From contig NZ_CP045508.1 of the NCBI RefSeq assembly GCF_013376475.1, forward strand, positions 3,880,001 through 3,944,000: DNA of 64,000 bases, read 5' to 3'. This DNA is from Desulfolutivibrio sulfoxidireducens. GTDB lineage: Bacteria; Desulfobacterota; Desulfovibrionia; Desulfovibrionales; Desulfovibrionaceae. Below, in pieces: positions 17,129 to 24,988 of the stretch (the stretch's first letter is position 1; every line of letters starts with the position of its first letter). The position numbers and the translations under genes were made by a program. The notes beneath the pieces are model-generated. The model searched no databases. It worked only from the letters and a program-made list of their open reading frames with translations, and was not told the DNA's origin.

Positions 17129-17457
17129 GCTCTTTCCGCCCCCCCTCTTGCGCCTCGCGGGGAACACCCCCCGTGCGCACCCCACGACGCCATCAGGGCT
17201 GTAGCACGGCCCCCGGACCTTGGAAAGGGGGTCCAAAAGAGATATTTTTCCACATCATTCTGGTATGTTGGGCGAAATGGTCACCTTGCGGCAGCCTCTT
17301 TTTCCCGGGGGACGGCCCCCCGGCCCAGGGGACCAGCCCGGGCCGAAACCGGCTCCGGGCACCACGGCGAGGAGACATTTGACGGAGCCAGCAATCGAAG
17401 ATAGTTAAAAAAATCAGAAAAGCACTGTTCAAGGACACCCCCAGGGACGAGGCGACG
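17129..17457. other. Divergent intergenic region, 329 bp
   Basis: Lies between the SGNH hydrolase (minus) and the GAF-HD-GYP gene (plus). It holds an AT-richer patch near 17230-17270 that may carry promoters, but I find no convincing -35/-10 pair, repeat or small gene. Confidence 0.4.
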
Positions 17458-18696
17458 TTGAAAACCCCGGCAAAACGCTCTTCCCACACCGTGGCCCGCA
17501 TCCTGGAGCTGTTTAGTTCCCTGCGGGAGCTCACGAGCCTCGACGCCATCCTGGAACGCATCCTGTCCGAGGCCAGACGGCTGTCCAGGGCCGAGGCCGG
17601 GACCGTCTTTTTGCGCGAGGGGGGCGGCTTGGCCTTCAGCTTCGTGCAAAACGACCGGCTGGCCGGATCGCGCCACGTGACCGAGATGGTCTACCAAAAC
17701 GCCAGCCTGCCCATCGACGGGTCCTCCATCGCCGGATACGTGGCCCAGACCGGACGGACCGTGGTCATCGACGACGTCAGGGCCATCCCGCCGGACGCGC
17801 CCTTCCGGTTCAACACGGCCTTTGACGAGCGCTCCGGATTCCTGACCCGCTCCACCCTGACCCTGCCGGTGATCAACTCCCGTGGCGCGGTGGTGGCCGT
17901 CATGCAGCTCATCAACGCCCTCGGGTCCGGCGGAAGACGGGGCAGGGTCGGTCCGTTTCCCCCGGCGGCCGCGGACTACGTGGCCCTTTTGGCCCAGCAC
18001 GCCGCCGCGGCCATCGAGGCCGGCCTGATGACCCGGGAGATGGTCCTGCGCATGGTGCGCATGGCCGAACTGCGGGATCCCTCGGAGACCGGCCCCCACG
18101 TGCAGAGGGTGGGGGCGTATTCCGCCGAGATCTACCAGGCCCTGGCCACGGCCCGGGGGATCGACGCCGGAACCCTCAAGCGGACCAAGGACCGCATCGC
18201 CGTGGCGGCGATGCTCCACGACGTGGGCAAGGTGGGCGTGCCCGACGGCATTCTCAAAAAGCCCGGCCCGCTCTCGTCCGAGGAGCGCCGGATCATGCGC
18301 CGCCACACCTGGCATGGGGCGGCCCTGTTCCGCGATCCGGCCTCGGAACTGGACGCCATGGCCGCGGACATCGCCGCCCACCACCACCAGCGGTTCGACG
18401 GCACGGGTTATCCCGGCTGGTCCGCCGATCCGCCACAGGGCCCGACGCCGGACCGGGAGGACATGGCCCCGCTTCTGGGAAAGGCCATCCCCCTGGCGGC
18501 GCGCATCGTGGCCCTGGCTGACGTCTACGACGCCCTGACCTCGCGCCGGGTCTACAAGCCGGCCTGGAGCGACGAAGAGGCCCGGGCCTACATCGCCGGG
18601 GCCTCGGGCACGCACTTCGACCCCGAGGTGGTCACGGCCTTTTTCTCTCTGGGGGGCATGGTCACGGCCGTCCGGGAGCGGTATCCCGACCCCTGA
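17458..18696 (+). CDS. GAF-HD-GYP c-di-GMP phosphodiesterase
   Basis: The 412-residue protein has an N-terminal GAF domain (about 15-190; SLDAILERILSEARRLSRAE) and a C-terminal HD-GYP domain. The catalytic signature is complete: MLHDVGKVGVP with His254-Asp255, RRHTWHG, AAHHHQRFDG, GYP at 317-319 and LADVYDALTSRR. It should degrade c-di-GMP, with activity set by the GAF ligand. The start is a TTG preceded by GAGG; no ATG or GTG is available in the open frame back to 17383. It is a useful intact reference for the degenerate HD-GYP proteins at 44.4 and 48.3 kb. Confidence 0.88.
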   Translation: MKTPAKRSSHTVARILELFSSLRELTSLDAILERILSEARRLSRAEAGTVFLREGGGLAFSFVQNDRLAGSRHVTEMVYQNASLPIDGSSIAGYVAQTGRTVVIDDVRAIPPDAPFRFNTAFDERSGFLTRSTLTLPVINSRGAVVAVMQLINALGSGGRRGRVGPFPPAAADYVALLAQHAAAAIEAGLMTREMVLRMVRMAELRDPSETGPHVQRVGAYSAEIYQALATARGIDAGTLKRTKDRIAVAAMLHDVGKVGVPDGILKKPGPLSSEERRIMRRHTWHGAALFRDPASELDAMAADIAAHHHQRFDGTGYPGWSADPPQGPTPDREDMAPLLGKAIPLAARIVALADVYDALTSRRVYKPAWSDEEARAYIAGASGTHFDPEVVTAFFSLGGMVTAVRERYPDP

Positions 18697-18711
18697 CGCG
18701 ACCGTCGCGCC

Positions 18712-19011
18712 TTATTTTTTCACCGCCGCAAGCCCCGAATAATAAGCGGCCAGATCCGGAAGATCGGCGTCGGAGACCTTTTGCATGATGGTGATCATGG
18801 CCTTGTTCGGCCCTTGCCCGTCCTTGTAGGCCCGCATCTTGGCCAAAAGGGCGTCGGTGGGGACGCCGTTTAAGTCCCCCTTCGACTTGTGGCACGAACA
18901 GCCCTTGGCCAGGGCTTCGCCCTTGGCCGCGTCCCCGGCTCCGGAAGCCGCCCCAGCCGCGCACAGGGCCAACGCCCCGGCCAGAACGCACACGCCGATT
19001 TTCCCGGTCAT
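18712..19011 (-). CDS. Periplasmic class I cytochrome c-like protein with a CxCH motif
   Basis: The 99-residue precursor starts MTGKIGVCVLAG and has a signal peptide cleaved near ASGAG. The body has the c553/class I cytochrome pattern: an N-terminal helix (AAKGEALAKG), a heme site, the LLAKMRAYKDGQ helix, Met residues in AMITIMQKVSD for the sixth heme ligand, and the final LPDLAAYYSGL helix. The heme site reads C38-S39-C40-H41, one residue shorter than CxxCH. The codons are unambiguous (TGT TCG TGC CAC). Whether heme is attached is open. In the periplasm it would carry electrons. Confidence 0.75.
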   Translation of the reverse strand: MTGKIGVCVLAGALALCAAGAASGAGDAAKGEALAKGCSCHKSKGDLNGVPTDALLAKMRAYKDGQGPNKAMITIMQKVSDADLPDLAAYYSGLAAVKK

Positions 19012-19247
19012 GACGGTTCTCCTTGCCTCGAAACCGGCCGGACAAGCCGGCCGGTCTCCTGGTTTTTCCCGATAGAAGGCCCATACACCCCGCGCCGCCG
19101 GCAGGCAAATGCGGCACGTCCCGGCCCGACCCAGGATCGGGCGGCGACTTTCCTGTTTCCATTTGGGCATGATCAGGCTAATCTCGCTCGTTGGACGGAT
19201 CACCGCACGGATGCGCCTTCGCCCATTTCGTCAAAGGACCATACGCC

Positions 19248-19757
19248 ATGAAAAAGGCCTTGTTCATCGCCGCCCTGCTTTTCGCCTTCCGCCCCTTCCC
19301 GGCGGCCGCCCTGGACTACGAGCAACGTCTCGTGGCCATCATGAACGACATCGTCAAGTATTACGACAACGAGGCCCGCAAGCTCGAGGACGAGATCATC
19401 CGTCTGTTGCCCATCCATGACCGGGACAAGAAAAGCGCGGAGAACGAGAAGCTGACCTTCCTTTATCATACCCACCAGAAAATCACCGTCAGCCTCAACA
19501 ATATCCTGGATATCCTCTTCGTCTACATCAAGCTCGGCTCCTATTCGGACACCGAGCTCAACGGCTATGTGCTCAAGAGAATCCGAAACAACGTCATTTT
19601 TTTAAACAATATGCTGTATTTTCTTTCCCTTAAAAACCAGGAAATCGAGATCAAGAGTTCTTCCGAGGTGCAGAAGCTCTACGAGGACTATCTCCTGCGA
19701 TTGACCACGGTCCTCTACGACATCAATCGGGAACTGGCCGCCATCCCTCGGGAATGA
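19248..19757 (+). CDS. Exported hypothetical helical protein
   Basis: Begins MKKALFIAALLFAF after AAAGGA; signal peptide cleaved near AAA-LDY. The mature part is almost entirely predicted helix with regular hydrophobic spacing (coiled-coil-like), with no known domain. Its TGA overlaps the ATG of the histidine kinase (ATGA), so the two are translationally coupled. It may be the periplasmic sensor partner of that kinase (inference). Promoter probably lies in 19012-19247, shared with the cytochrome gene. Confidence 0.65.
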   Translation: MKKALFIAALLFAFRPFPAAALDYEQRLVAIMNDIVKYYDNEARKLEDEIIRLLPIHDRDKKSAENEKLTFLYHTHQKITVSLNNILDILFVYIKLGSYSDTELNGYVLKRIRNNVIFLNNMLYFLSLKNQEIEIKSSSEVQKLYEDYLLRLTTVLYDINRELAAIPRE

Positions 19758-22216
19758 CTCCACAGCGGGCCGGGGGACATGCGATCATCATGCGGCAGGG
19801 CGAACGGTACGGCCTCTCCATACGCACCCAGCTCCTCAGCGTCACCGCCCTGGTGTGCGCCGGTTTCGTGGCCGTTGCCGGCCTGACCTTTTTCGCCTTC
19901 GGGCACATCCAGGACCTCACCCGGACCGCCATCCACCGGGACATGGCGGAGATGGCCGCGAGCGCCCGCATCGGCCAGCGGCTTTCGGAAAGTTTCTCCT
20001 CCGTGGCCCTGTTATTCACCTCCTTCACCCAGGACGAGGCGGCCCTGCGGGAGCAGGGCCGCCTGATCACCGAGTCCTGCCAGAAACTGCTGGACGAGGA
20101 CCCCGCGCCCGAGATGAAGACCGCCATCGAGGGCTTCACGCGTTCCCTGGACGTGCTTCTGACCGATCTGGTCCAGGCCTCGGCCGCCCTGGCCATGGCC
20201 TCCGAGGCCAAGTCGGCGGCCCATCTGGCCCTCGACCGCCTGGCCGGGACCGCCTCGGACCTGGCCCGGCGCGACACCACAGCCCTCGTGGCCCCCGGCG
20301 ACCCGGACCCGGACGGCCTGGTCGCGGCGGCCACGTCCCTGGGCGAGGCGCTCGACCAGGCCGACACGCTCCTGGCCCGGACGGGACCGGAGCTTTTCGT
20401 CGACACCGGTCCCGGAGAGCCCAGACAGCACGCCGCCATCCTGGACGCGATCCAGGACCGGGCCAGGCCCCTGGCGGCCCATGGCCCGGAGATGTCCGGA
20501 CGTGTGGACACCTTTGCCGCCGCGCTTTCGGCCTACAAAAACGCCGTGCGCATCCTGCACTCGTCCATGTCCGACCTGGCCGTGGGCATAGCCGGCCTCA
20601 AGCGCTCCAAGGACGCGGCCATGACGGCCATGGCCGGCCTTGACGAAAAAAACGCCCGGACCACCATTGCCGTGCAAAACGAAATCGCGGGCATCATCGG
20701 CTCCACCCGGCGCATCGTGTTTTTTTCCACCGCCGCCATGGTCACCTTGCTGCTGGTGGTCATGGGATTTTTCATCAAGCGCATCGTCAACCGGCCCATG
20801 CGGGCCATCCTGTCCGGCATCGAGTCCCTGCGCGCCGGGAACCTGGAAACCCATGTCCACCTGAACCGGGCGGACGAATGGGGCCGCATCGAGGAGGCCC
20901 TGAACACGCTGGCCCGGGACCTCTCCAGTTCCTATTCGGCGCTTCGGGAGTCGGAAAAAAACTATCGGGACATCTTCGAGAAGGCCTCCGAGGGCATTTT
21001 CCAGACCACCCCCCTGGGCCGGCTCTACAGCGCCAACCCGGCCATGGCCCGCATCCTGATGTATGAATCGGCCAGGGACCTGCTGGCCCAGGCCAAGGAC
21101 ATCGGCAAGGAGGTCTTCGCCGGTCCCGGGGATTGGGACGCCCTGGCCGAGGGCCTTCTGGCCTCGGGCGAGGCGCGCGGATTCGAGGCCCGCATGCAGC
21201 GCGGGGACGGCTTGGTCATCTGGGTGTCCATCAACGCCCACACCATCCTCGACGCCTCGGGGGACATCCTCTATTTCGAGGGCACGGTGACCGACATCAC
21301 CGCCCGCAAGCGGGCCGAGCGCCGCCTGGACGTGCTCATCCGGCACCTGAAGACCGCCGTGGTGGACCGGACCAAGAAGCTTTCGGTCAAGGCCAGCGAA
21401 CTGGAGGAGGCCAACCGCCGCCTCCTGGAACTCGACCACATGAAATCGGCCTTTCTGTCCTCGGTATCCCACGAACTGCGCACGCCCCTGACCTCCATCC
21501 TGGGATTCTCCAAGCTCATCCTCAAGGACTTCGAACGCTCCTTCCTCCCTTTCTCGGCCGCGGACCGCGAGACGTCCCGCCGGGCCGAACGCATCGTCCA
21601 CAATCTGGAGATCATCGCCGGGGAAGGCGAACGCCTGACCCGGCTCATCAACGACGTCCTGGACCTAAGCCGGATCGAGTCCGGGCGCATGGTCTGGAAC
21701 GACCAGACCCTGGACCCGGCCCAGGTCCTGGCCAAGGCCGTGGAGGCCGTGCACGGCCAGTTCGAGCAGAACCCCCTGCTGCGCCTGTCGGTATCCCTGC
21801 CCCGGGATCTGCCCCTGGTGCGCATGGACCCAGACCGGCTCATCCAGGTGGCCATCAACCTCCTGCACAACGCGGCCAAGTTCACCCCCTCGGGCGAGGT
21901 CCGCCTTACGGCCAAGCGCCTCCCGGACAAGGACCTGCTGCGCGTCAGGGTTGCGGACACGGGGGTCGGGGTGGCCACGGAGAATCTGGAGCGCATTTTC
22001 GATAAGTTCCAGCAGGTCAAGACCGGGCCGACCCTGGCCGACAAACCCAAGGGCACAGGCCTGGGGCTGGCCATCTGCCGGCACATCGTCACCCACTACG
22101 GCGGGCGCATCTGGGCCGAATCCTCCCCTGGCAAGGGGACCTGCATCACCTTCGATCTGCCGCTGTCGCGGCCCGAAACGCCCCCGACACCGCCGGAGGC
22201 GGATCAGTCCCTCTGA
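19754..22216 (+). CDS. Transmembrane sensor histidine kinase with HAMP and PAS
   Basis: The 820-residue protein has TM1 at about 26-48, a long periplasmic helical region to about 320, TM2 at about 322-346 (FFSTAAMVTLLLVVMGFF), a HAMP domain, a PAS domain (YRDIFEKASEGIFQTTPLG, about 400-510), a HisKA domain with phospho-His573 in SVSHELRTPLTS, and a GHKL ATPase domain ending near 805 (NAAKFTPSGEV, then VADTGVGV and GTGLGLAICRH). There is no receiver domain and no response regulator beside it. The overlapping upstream gene for an exported helical protein is the probable sensing partner. Confidence 0.9.
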   Translation: MTPQRAGGHAIIMRQGERYGLSIRTQLLSVTALVCAGFVAVAGLTFFAFGHIQDLTRTAIHRDMAEMAASARIGQRLSESFSSVALLFTSFTQDEAALREQGRLITESCQKLLDEDPAPEMKTAIEGFTRSLDVLLTDLVQASAALAMASEAKSAAHLALDRLAGTASDLARRDTTALVAPGDPDPDGLVAAATSLGEALDQADTLLARTGPELFVDTGPGEPRQHAAILDAIQDRARPLAAHGPEMSGRVDTFAAALSAYKNAVRILHSSMSDLAVGIAGLKRSKDAAMTAMAGLDEKNARTTIAVQNEIAGIIGSTRRIVFFSTAAMVTLLLVVMGFFIKRIVNRPMRAILSGIESLRAGNLETHVHLNRADEWGRIEEALNTLARDLSSSYSALRESEKNYRDIFEKASEGIFQTTPLGRLYSANPAMARILMYESARDLLAQAKDIGKEVFAGPGDWDALAEGLLASGEARGFEARMQRGDGLVIWVSINAHTILDASGDILYFEGTVTDITARKRAERRLDVLIRHLKTAVVDRTKKLSVKASELEEANRRLLELDHMKSAFLSSVSHELRTPLTSILGFSKLILKDFERSFLPFSAADRETSRRAERIVHNLEIIAGEGERLTRLINDVLDLSRIESGRMVWNDQTLDPAQVLAKAVEAVHGQFEQNPLLRLSVSLPRDLPLVRMDPDRLIQVAINLLHNAAKFTPSGEVRLTAKRLPDKDLLRVRVADTGVGVATENLERIFDKFQQVKTGPTLADKPKGTGLGLAICRHIVTHYGGRIWAESSPGKGTCITFDLPLSRPETPPTPPEADQSL

Positions 22217-22232
22217 GGCACTTTGCCGGCCC

Positions 22233-22778
22233 TCATTCCGAAACCGCCGTCCCGGAGACGGACAAACCATGGGGGCGGCGGTGTTCGTGAGCCACGATCG
22301 TCTTTTTACCCGGCACGAAGGTGCCGCGCAGGAACTTCGGGGTGAAAAGAGAGAGGGGCCGGGCAACGACCCGGTCAGGCACGATGTGCCGCAGCCGATA
22401 CCCCAGATCGAGAAAGAATTGGCGGGCCTTTCGCCCGCATCCGGCCTCCTCGGCGGCCAAAAGGGCCGCGTCCCGACGGCAGCGGGACCCGGACATGGCC
22501 CGCAGGGCGCGCGGGCAGAATCCCCGGCGCATGAGGATGGCCCTTACCCGGCGGTATTCCCTGTAGCGGCAAAGGGCGTCGGCCTGGCACAGCCCGGCCG
22601 CGCCGAGCCAGCCCGATGACATGCCCACAAGAAGCCATCCGACGGTGCACAGCCCGGAGGCGAAGGCGGCGTGGGCGGCGTCGGCCAGAACCATCACGGC
22701 GCACAGCGACACCGCCGTTGACAGGTGGGGCAGGGGCGCGGCCCGCAGATACCGACGCGTCCGGGGAAGACGCCTCAT
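22233..22778 (-). CDS. Hypothetical membrane protein
   Basis: This 181-residue protein starts MRRLPRTRRYL, its ATG overlapping the stop of the SPOR gene (ATGA). Two hydrophobic segments near residues 20-60 (STAVSLCAVMVLADAAHAAF and CTVGWLLVGMSSGWLGAAGL) suggest two membrane helices; the remainder is Arg- and Cys-rich and probably cytoplasmic. No domain is recognised. It is last in the polA-led gene row. Confidence 0.5.
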   Translation of the reverse strand: MRRLPRTRRYLRAAPLPHLSTAVSLCAVMVLADAAHAAFASGLCTVGWLLVGMSSGWLGAAGLCQADALCRYREYRRVRAILMRRGFCPRALRAMSGSRCRRDAALLAAEEAGCGRKARQFFLDLGYRLRHIVPDRVVARPLSLFTPKFLRGTFVPGKKTIVAHEHRRPHGLSVSGTAVSE

Positions 22779-24004
22779 CGGCAGATCAGCTTCCGTGAGG
22801 CCTCGGCGGCCGGGACCTCCTTGATCACCGCCTCCCCGCCCTCGCCGGCCACAAAGGACCGCCTGGCGGCCACGGCCCGCTCGCGGTCCGCAAACCTGCC
22901 CACGATCACCCGAAACCGCTTCTTCTCCCCGCCGCCCTCCTCCAGGACGCACCCGGGATAGCCCTTGGCCCGGTAGCGCGCGGCCTCGGCCAGGGCGTTG
23001 TCCTTCACGGAGAAAAGGCCGGTCTGCACCAGGAAGGCCATGCCCTTGGCCGGCGGGGCGGCCTCCTCGCCGGACTTCGCGGACGACTTCGGGGGGGTCT
23101 TCCCAGGGGCCTTCGGGGCGGGCGGTTCGGCTGTCTTTTTCCCGACCGGGGCCGTATCCGACACGGCCGGGGCCTTGACCTCCGGCTTTTCCCCTGTCTC
23201 CCGGGCGTCCTTGGCCACGGCTTTCCCGTTGTCCGGACCGGGCGGGGCGCCGGGCGCGACTGGCGAAGAGGGGACGGACGGCCGGGGCGGGACCTGGGGC
23301 GTGGAGGTGGCTTGGTCCGGTATCGCCGGTTCTTCCGGCTTGTGCGGCGGAGGGGTCCCGTGGCCCGGGCCGGGGTCCGGGGTCGCGGCCGGGGAAAGGC
23401 TTGCGGACGCGGCCGGGGGGGGCGTCTGGTCCCCCGGGGAGGCGACCGGGGCGGAGCTTTCCGGAGAGGGGGTCCCGGCCTGGGACGCGGCCGTTTCCGA
23501 ACCGCCCACGAAAAAGTCCTTTTCGGCCAAGACGCGGCCGCCCTCGGCCAGGGTCAGCCGCCAGCGGCCCGGGGCGGCCTCCCAGGCGTAGGCGAAAGAG
23601 GTCACGGCCTGGGCCGTCTCCCCCACCACGGCCGGGACGAACCAGCGCCGGACGGCCGGCGGGTCGTTCGGCGTCCCGGCCGTGGTGGGGGCCTTTGCCG
23701 GAATAAGGCCGGCCTCGATCATGACCACCTGGCCGGCGGGTTTCCCCCGGACCTCGAAAACCACGCCGAAGGCCACGCCCGGGACGGCCGGGACCGTCTC
23801 TCCGGTCCGGATCAGGCGATACCGGGAACTCCGGGCGGCCACGGCGTCGGGGGCGACCGGGGCGAACAGGCCGGACTGGACGAGCGTAAGCCCCGACACC
23901 TCGGGCCGATCACCGGTTTCCGACGCGGCGCGCGCCCCGGAGGGCTCCTCGATCCAGCACAACGACAAAAGGACCGCCACGGCGGCAAGAACTGCGTGCT
24001 TCAT
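22775..24004 (-). CDS. Exported SPOR-domain protein with DUF3859-like N-terminal domain
   Basis: Starts MKHAVLAAVAVLLSLCW with a signal peptide. Residues about 40-190 have the look of DUF3859 (LVQSGLFAPV, then FGVVFEVRGKPAG, and GRWRLTLAEGG); this match is tentative. A long Pro/Ala/Ser/Gly-rich linker follows to about residue 320. The last 85 residues form a SPOR domain (AFLVQTGLFSVKDNALAEA, then FRVIVGRFADRERA), which binds denuded glycan strands of peptidoglycan at the septum. The linker would let it span the periplasm. Role: cell-envelope or division related (inference). Confidence 0.75.
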   Translation of the reverse strand: MKHAVLAAVAVLLSLCWIEEPSGARAASETGDRPEVSGLTLVQSGLFAPVAPDAVAARSSRYRLIRTGETVPAVPGVAFGVVFEVRGKPAGQVVMIEAGLIPAKAPTTAGTPNDPPAVRRWFVPAVVGETAQAVTSFAYAWEAAPGRWRLTLAEGGRVLAEKDFFVGGSETAASQAGTPSPESSAPVASPGDQTPPPAASASLSPAATPDPGPGHGTPPPHKPEEPAIPDQATSTPQVPPRPSVPSSPVAPGAPPGPDNGKAVAKDARETGEKPEVKAPAVSDTAPVGKKTAEPPAPKAPGKTPPKSSAKSGEEAAPPAKGMAFLVQTGLFSVKDNALAEAARYRAKGYPGCVLEEGGGEKKRFRVIVGRFADRERAVAARRSFVAGEGGEAVIKEVPAAEASRKLICR

Positions 24005-24102
24005 GGGGATTTCCATGTCTGGGGCGGCCGGCGGTCGGACGTCCCGGACGGGCGCGTCCGGAGACGGCCCGGGGGACCCGAAAGCCGCGACAACCACCCG
24101 GC

Positions 24103-24909
24103 CTAGGCTGCAACGATTTTTTTCTGGGCCAGGGCGAGCACCTTTTTGGCCATCTCCAGTTTGCCATCCAGGGCCAGGGCCCTGTCCGCCGCCTCCCGGG
24201 CCTCGGCCCATTTTTCAAGCCCGGCCAGGACCCAGGCCAGGTTGGCCAGAAGCAGGGGCTGTTCGCCGGTCTTTTTCTGGACATCGCGCAAAAGCTTCTC
24301 ACCGGCCTCGAAATCCTTGATTCCGGTCACGGCGGTCATGAAAAAATCATAGGCCCTGGAGTTGTCGGGATATTCCTCGATGGCCCGTTTGGCGTATTCC
24401 AGCGAGGCCTTGTGGTGGCCGGCCTCGATGAGTTTGGAGGCCAAAAGCGGAAAGAGCCCCTTTTCATCCACGAACTCCTCCACGGCGGCGCGGAAATTGC
24501 GCTGGGCCTCAAGCAGGTTGCCCTCGTCCAAAAGCTTCTGGCCCTTGATGACGAACTGGTCGATGCGCAGCTTGCGGGCACGCATGACCTCCAGGGTTTC
24601 CCTCTGGATCTCCTCCTCGACCTTTTTGTACAGGGCGACCATGTAGCCCGCGAGCTTGTGCTCCTGTCCCTTGACGTAGGGGATGCCCTTGGGGGCCAGC
24701 ACGGCCACGTGCGAAAGTTTGCCCAGGGTCGAAAAAACCTCGCGGAAAAGGCCCTCGATGGTGATCCGCTCAGGACCGAAGGGCTTGACCTGGACAAAGG
24801 CCATAAGCGCCTGCCCCAGGCATCGCAGGACCCGCAGTTCATCGTTTTTGGCGTAGGCCGCCTTGGCTCTGCCCAGGTCTTCCCGGATGGACTTTCCCGA
24901 AGGTTTCAT
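24103..24909 (-). CDS. TPR-repeat cytoplasmic protein
   Basis: The 268-residue protein starts MKPSGKSIREDLG after AGAGGAAAGG. The N-terminal half is helical (AKAAYAKNDELRVLRCLGQA) and the C-terminal half carries three to four TPR-like repeats, such as LLEAQRNFRAAVEEF, ASLEYAKRAIEEYPDN and WAEAREAADRALALDG. There is no signal peptide. It is probably a protein-interaction scaffold. It lies 79 bases after polA in the same direction, so it may share its transcript. Confidence 0.7.
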   Translation of the reverse strand: MKPSGKSIREDLGRAKAAYAKNDELRVLRCLGQALMAFVQVKPFGPERITIEGLFREVFSTLGKLSHVAVLAPKGIPYVKGQEHKLAGYMVALYKKVEEEIQRETLEVMRARKLRIDQFVIKGQKLLDEGNLLEAQRNFRAAVEEFVDEKGLFPLLASKLIEAGHHKASLEYAKRAIEEYPDNSRAYDFFMTAVTGIKDFEAGEKLLRDVQKKTGEQPLLLANLAWVLAGLEKWAEAREAADRALALDGKLEMAKKVLALAQKKIVAA

Positions 24910-24988
24910 GCGCCTTTCCTCTGGACGTTGGCGGCGCGCGCGGCGCGCCTGGCTGGCAGGGACCGGACGTCGTCCCGGAAGTCGCGGC

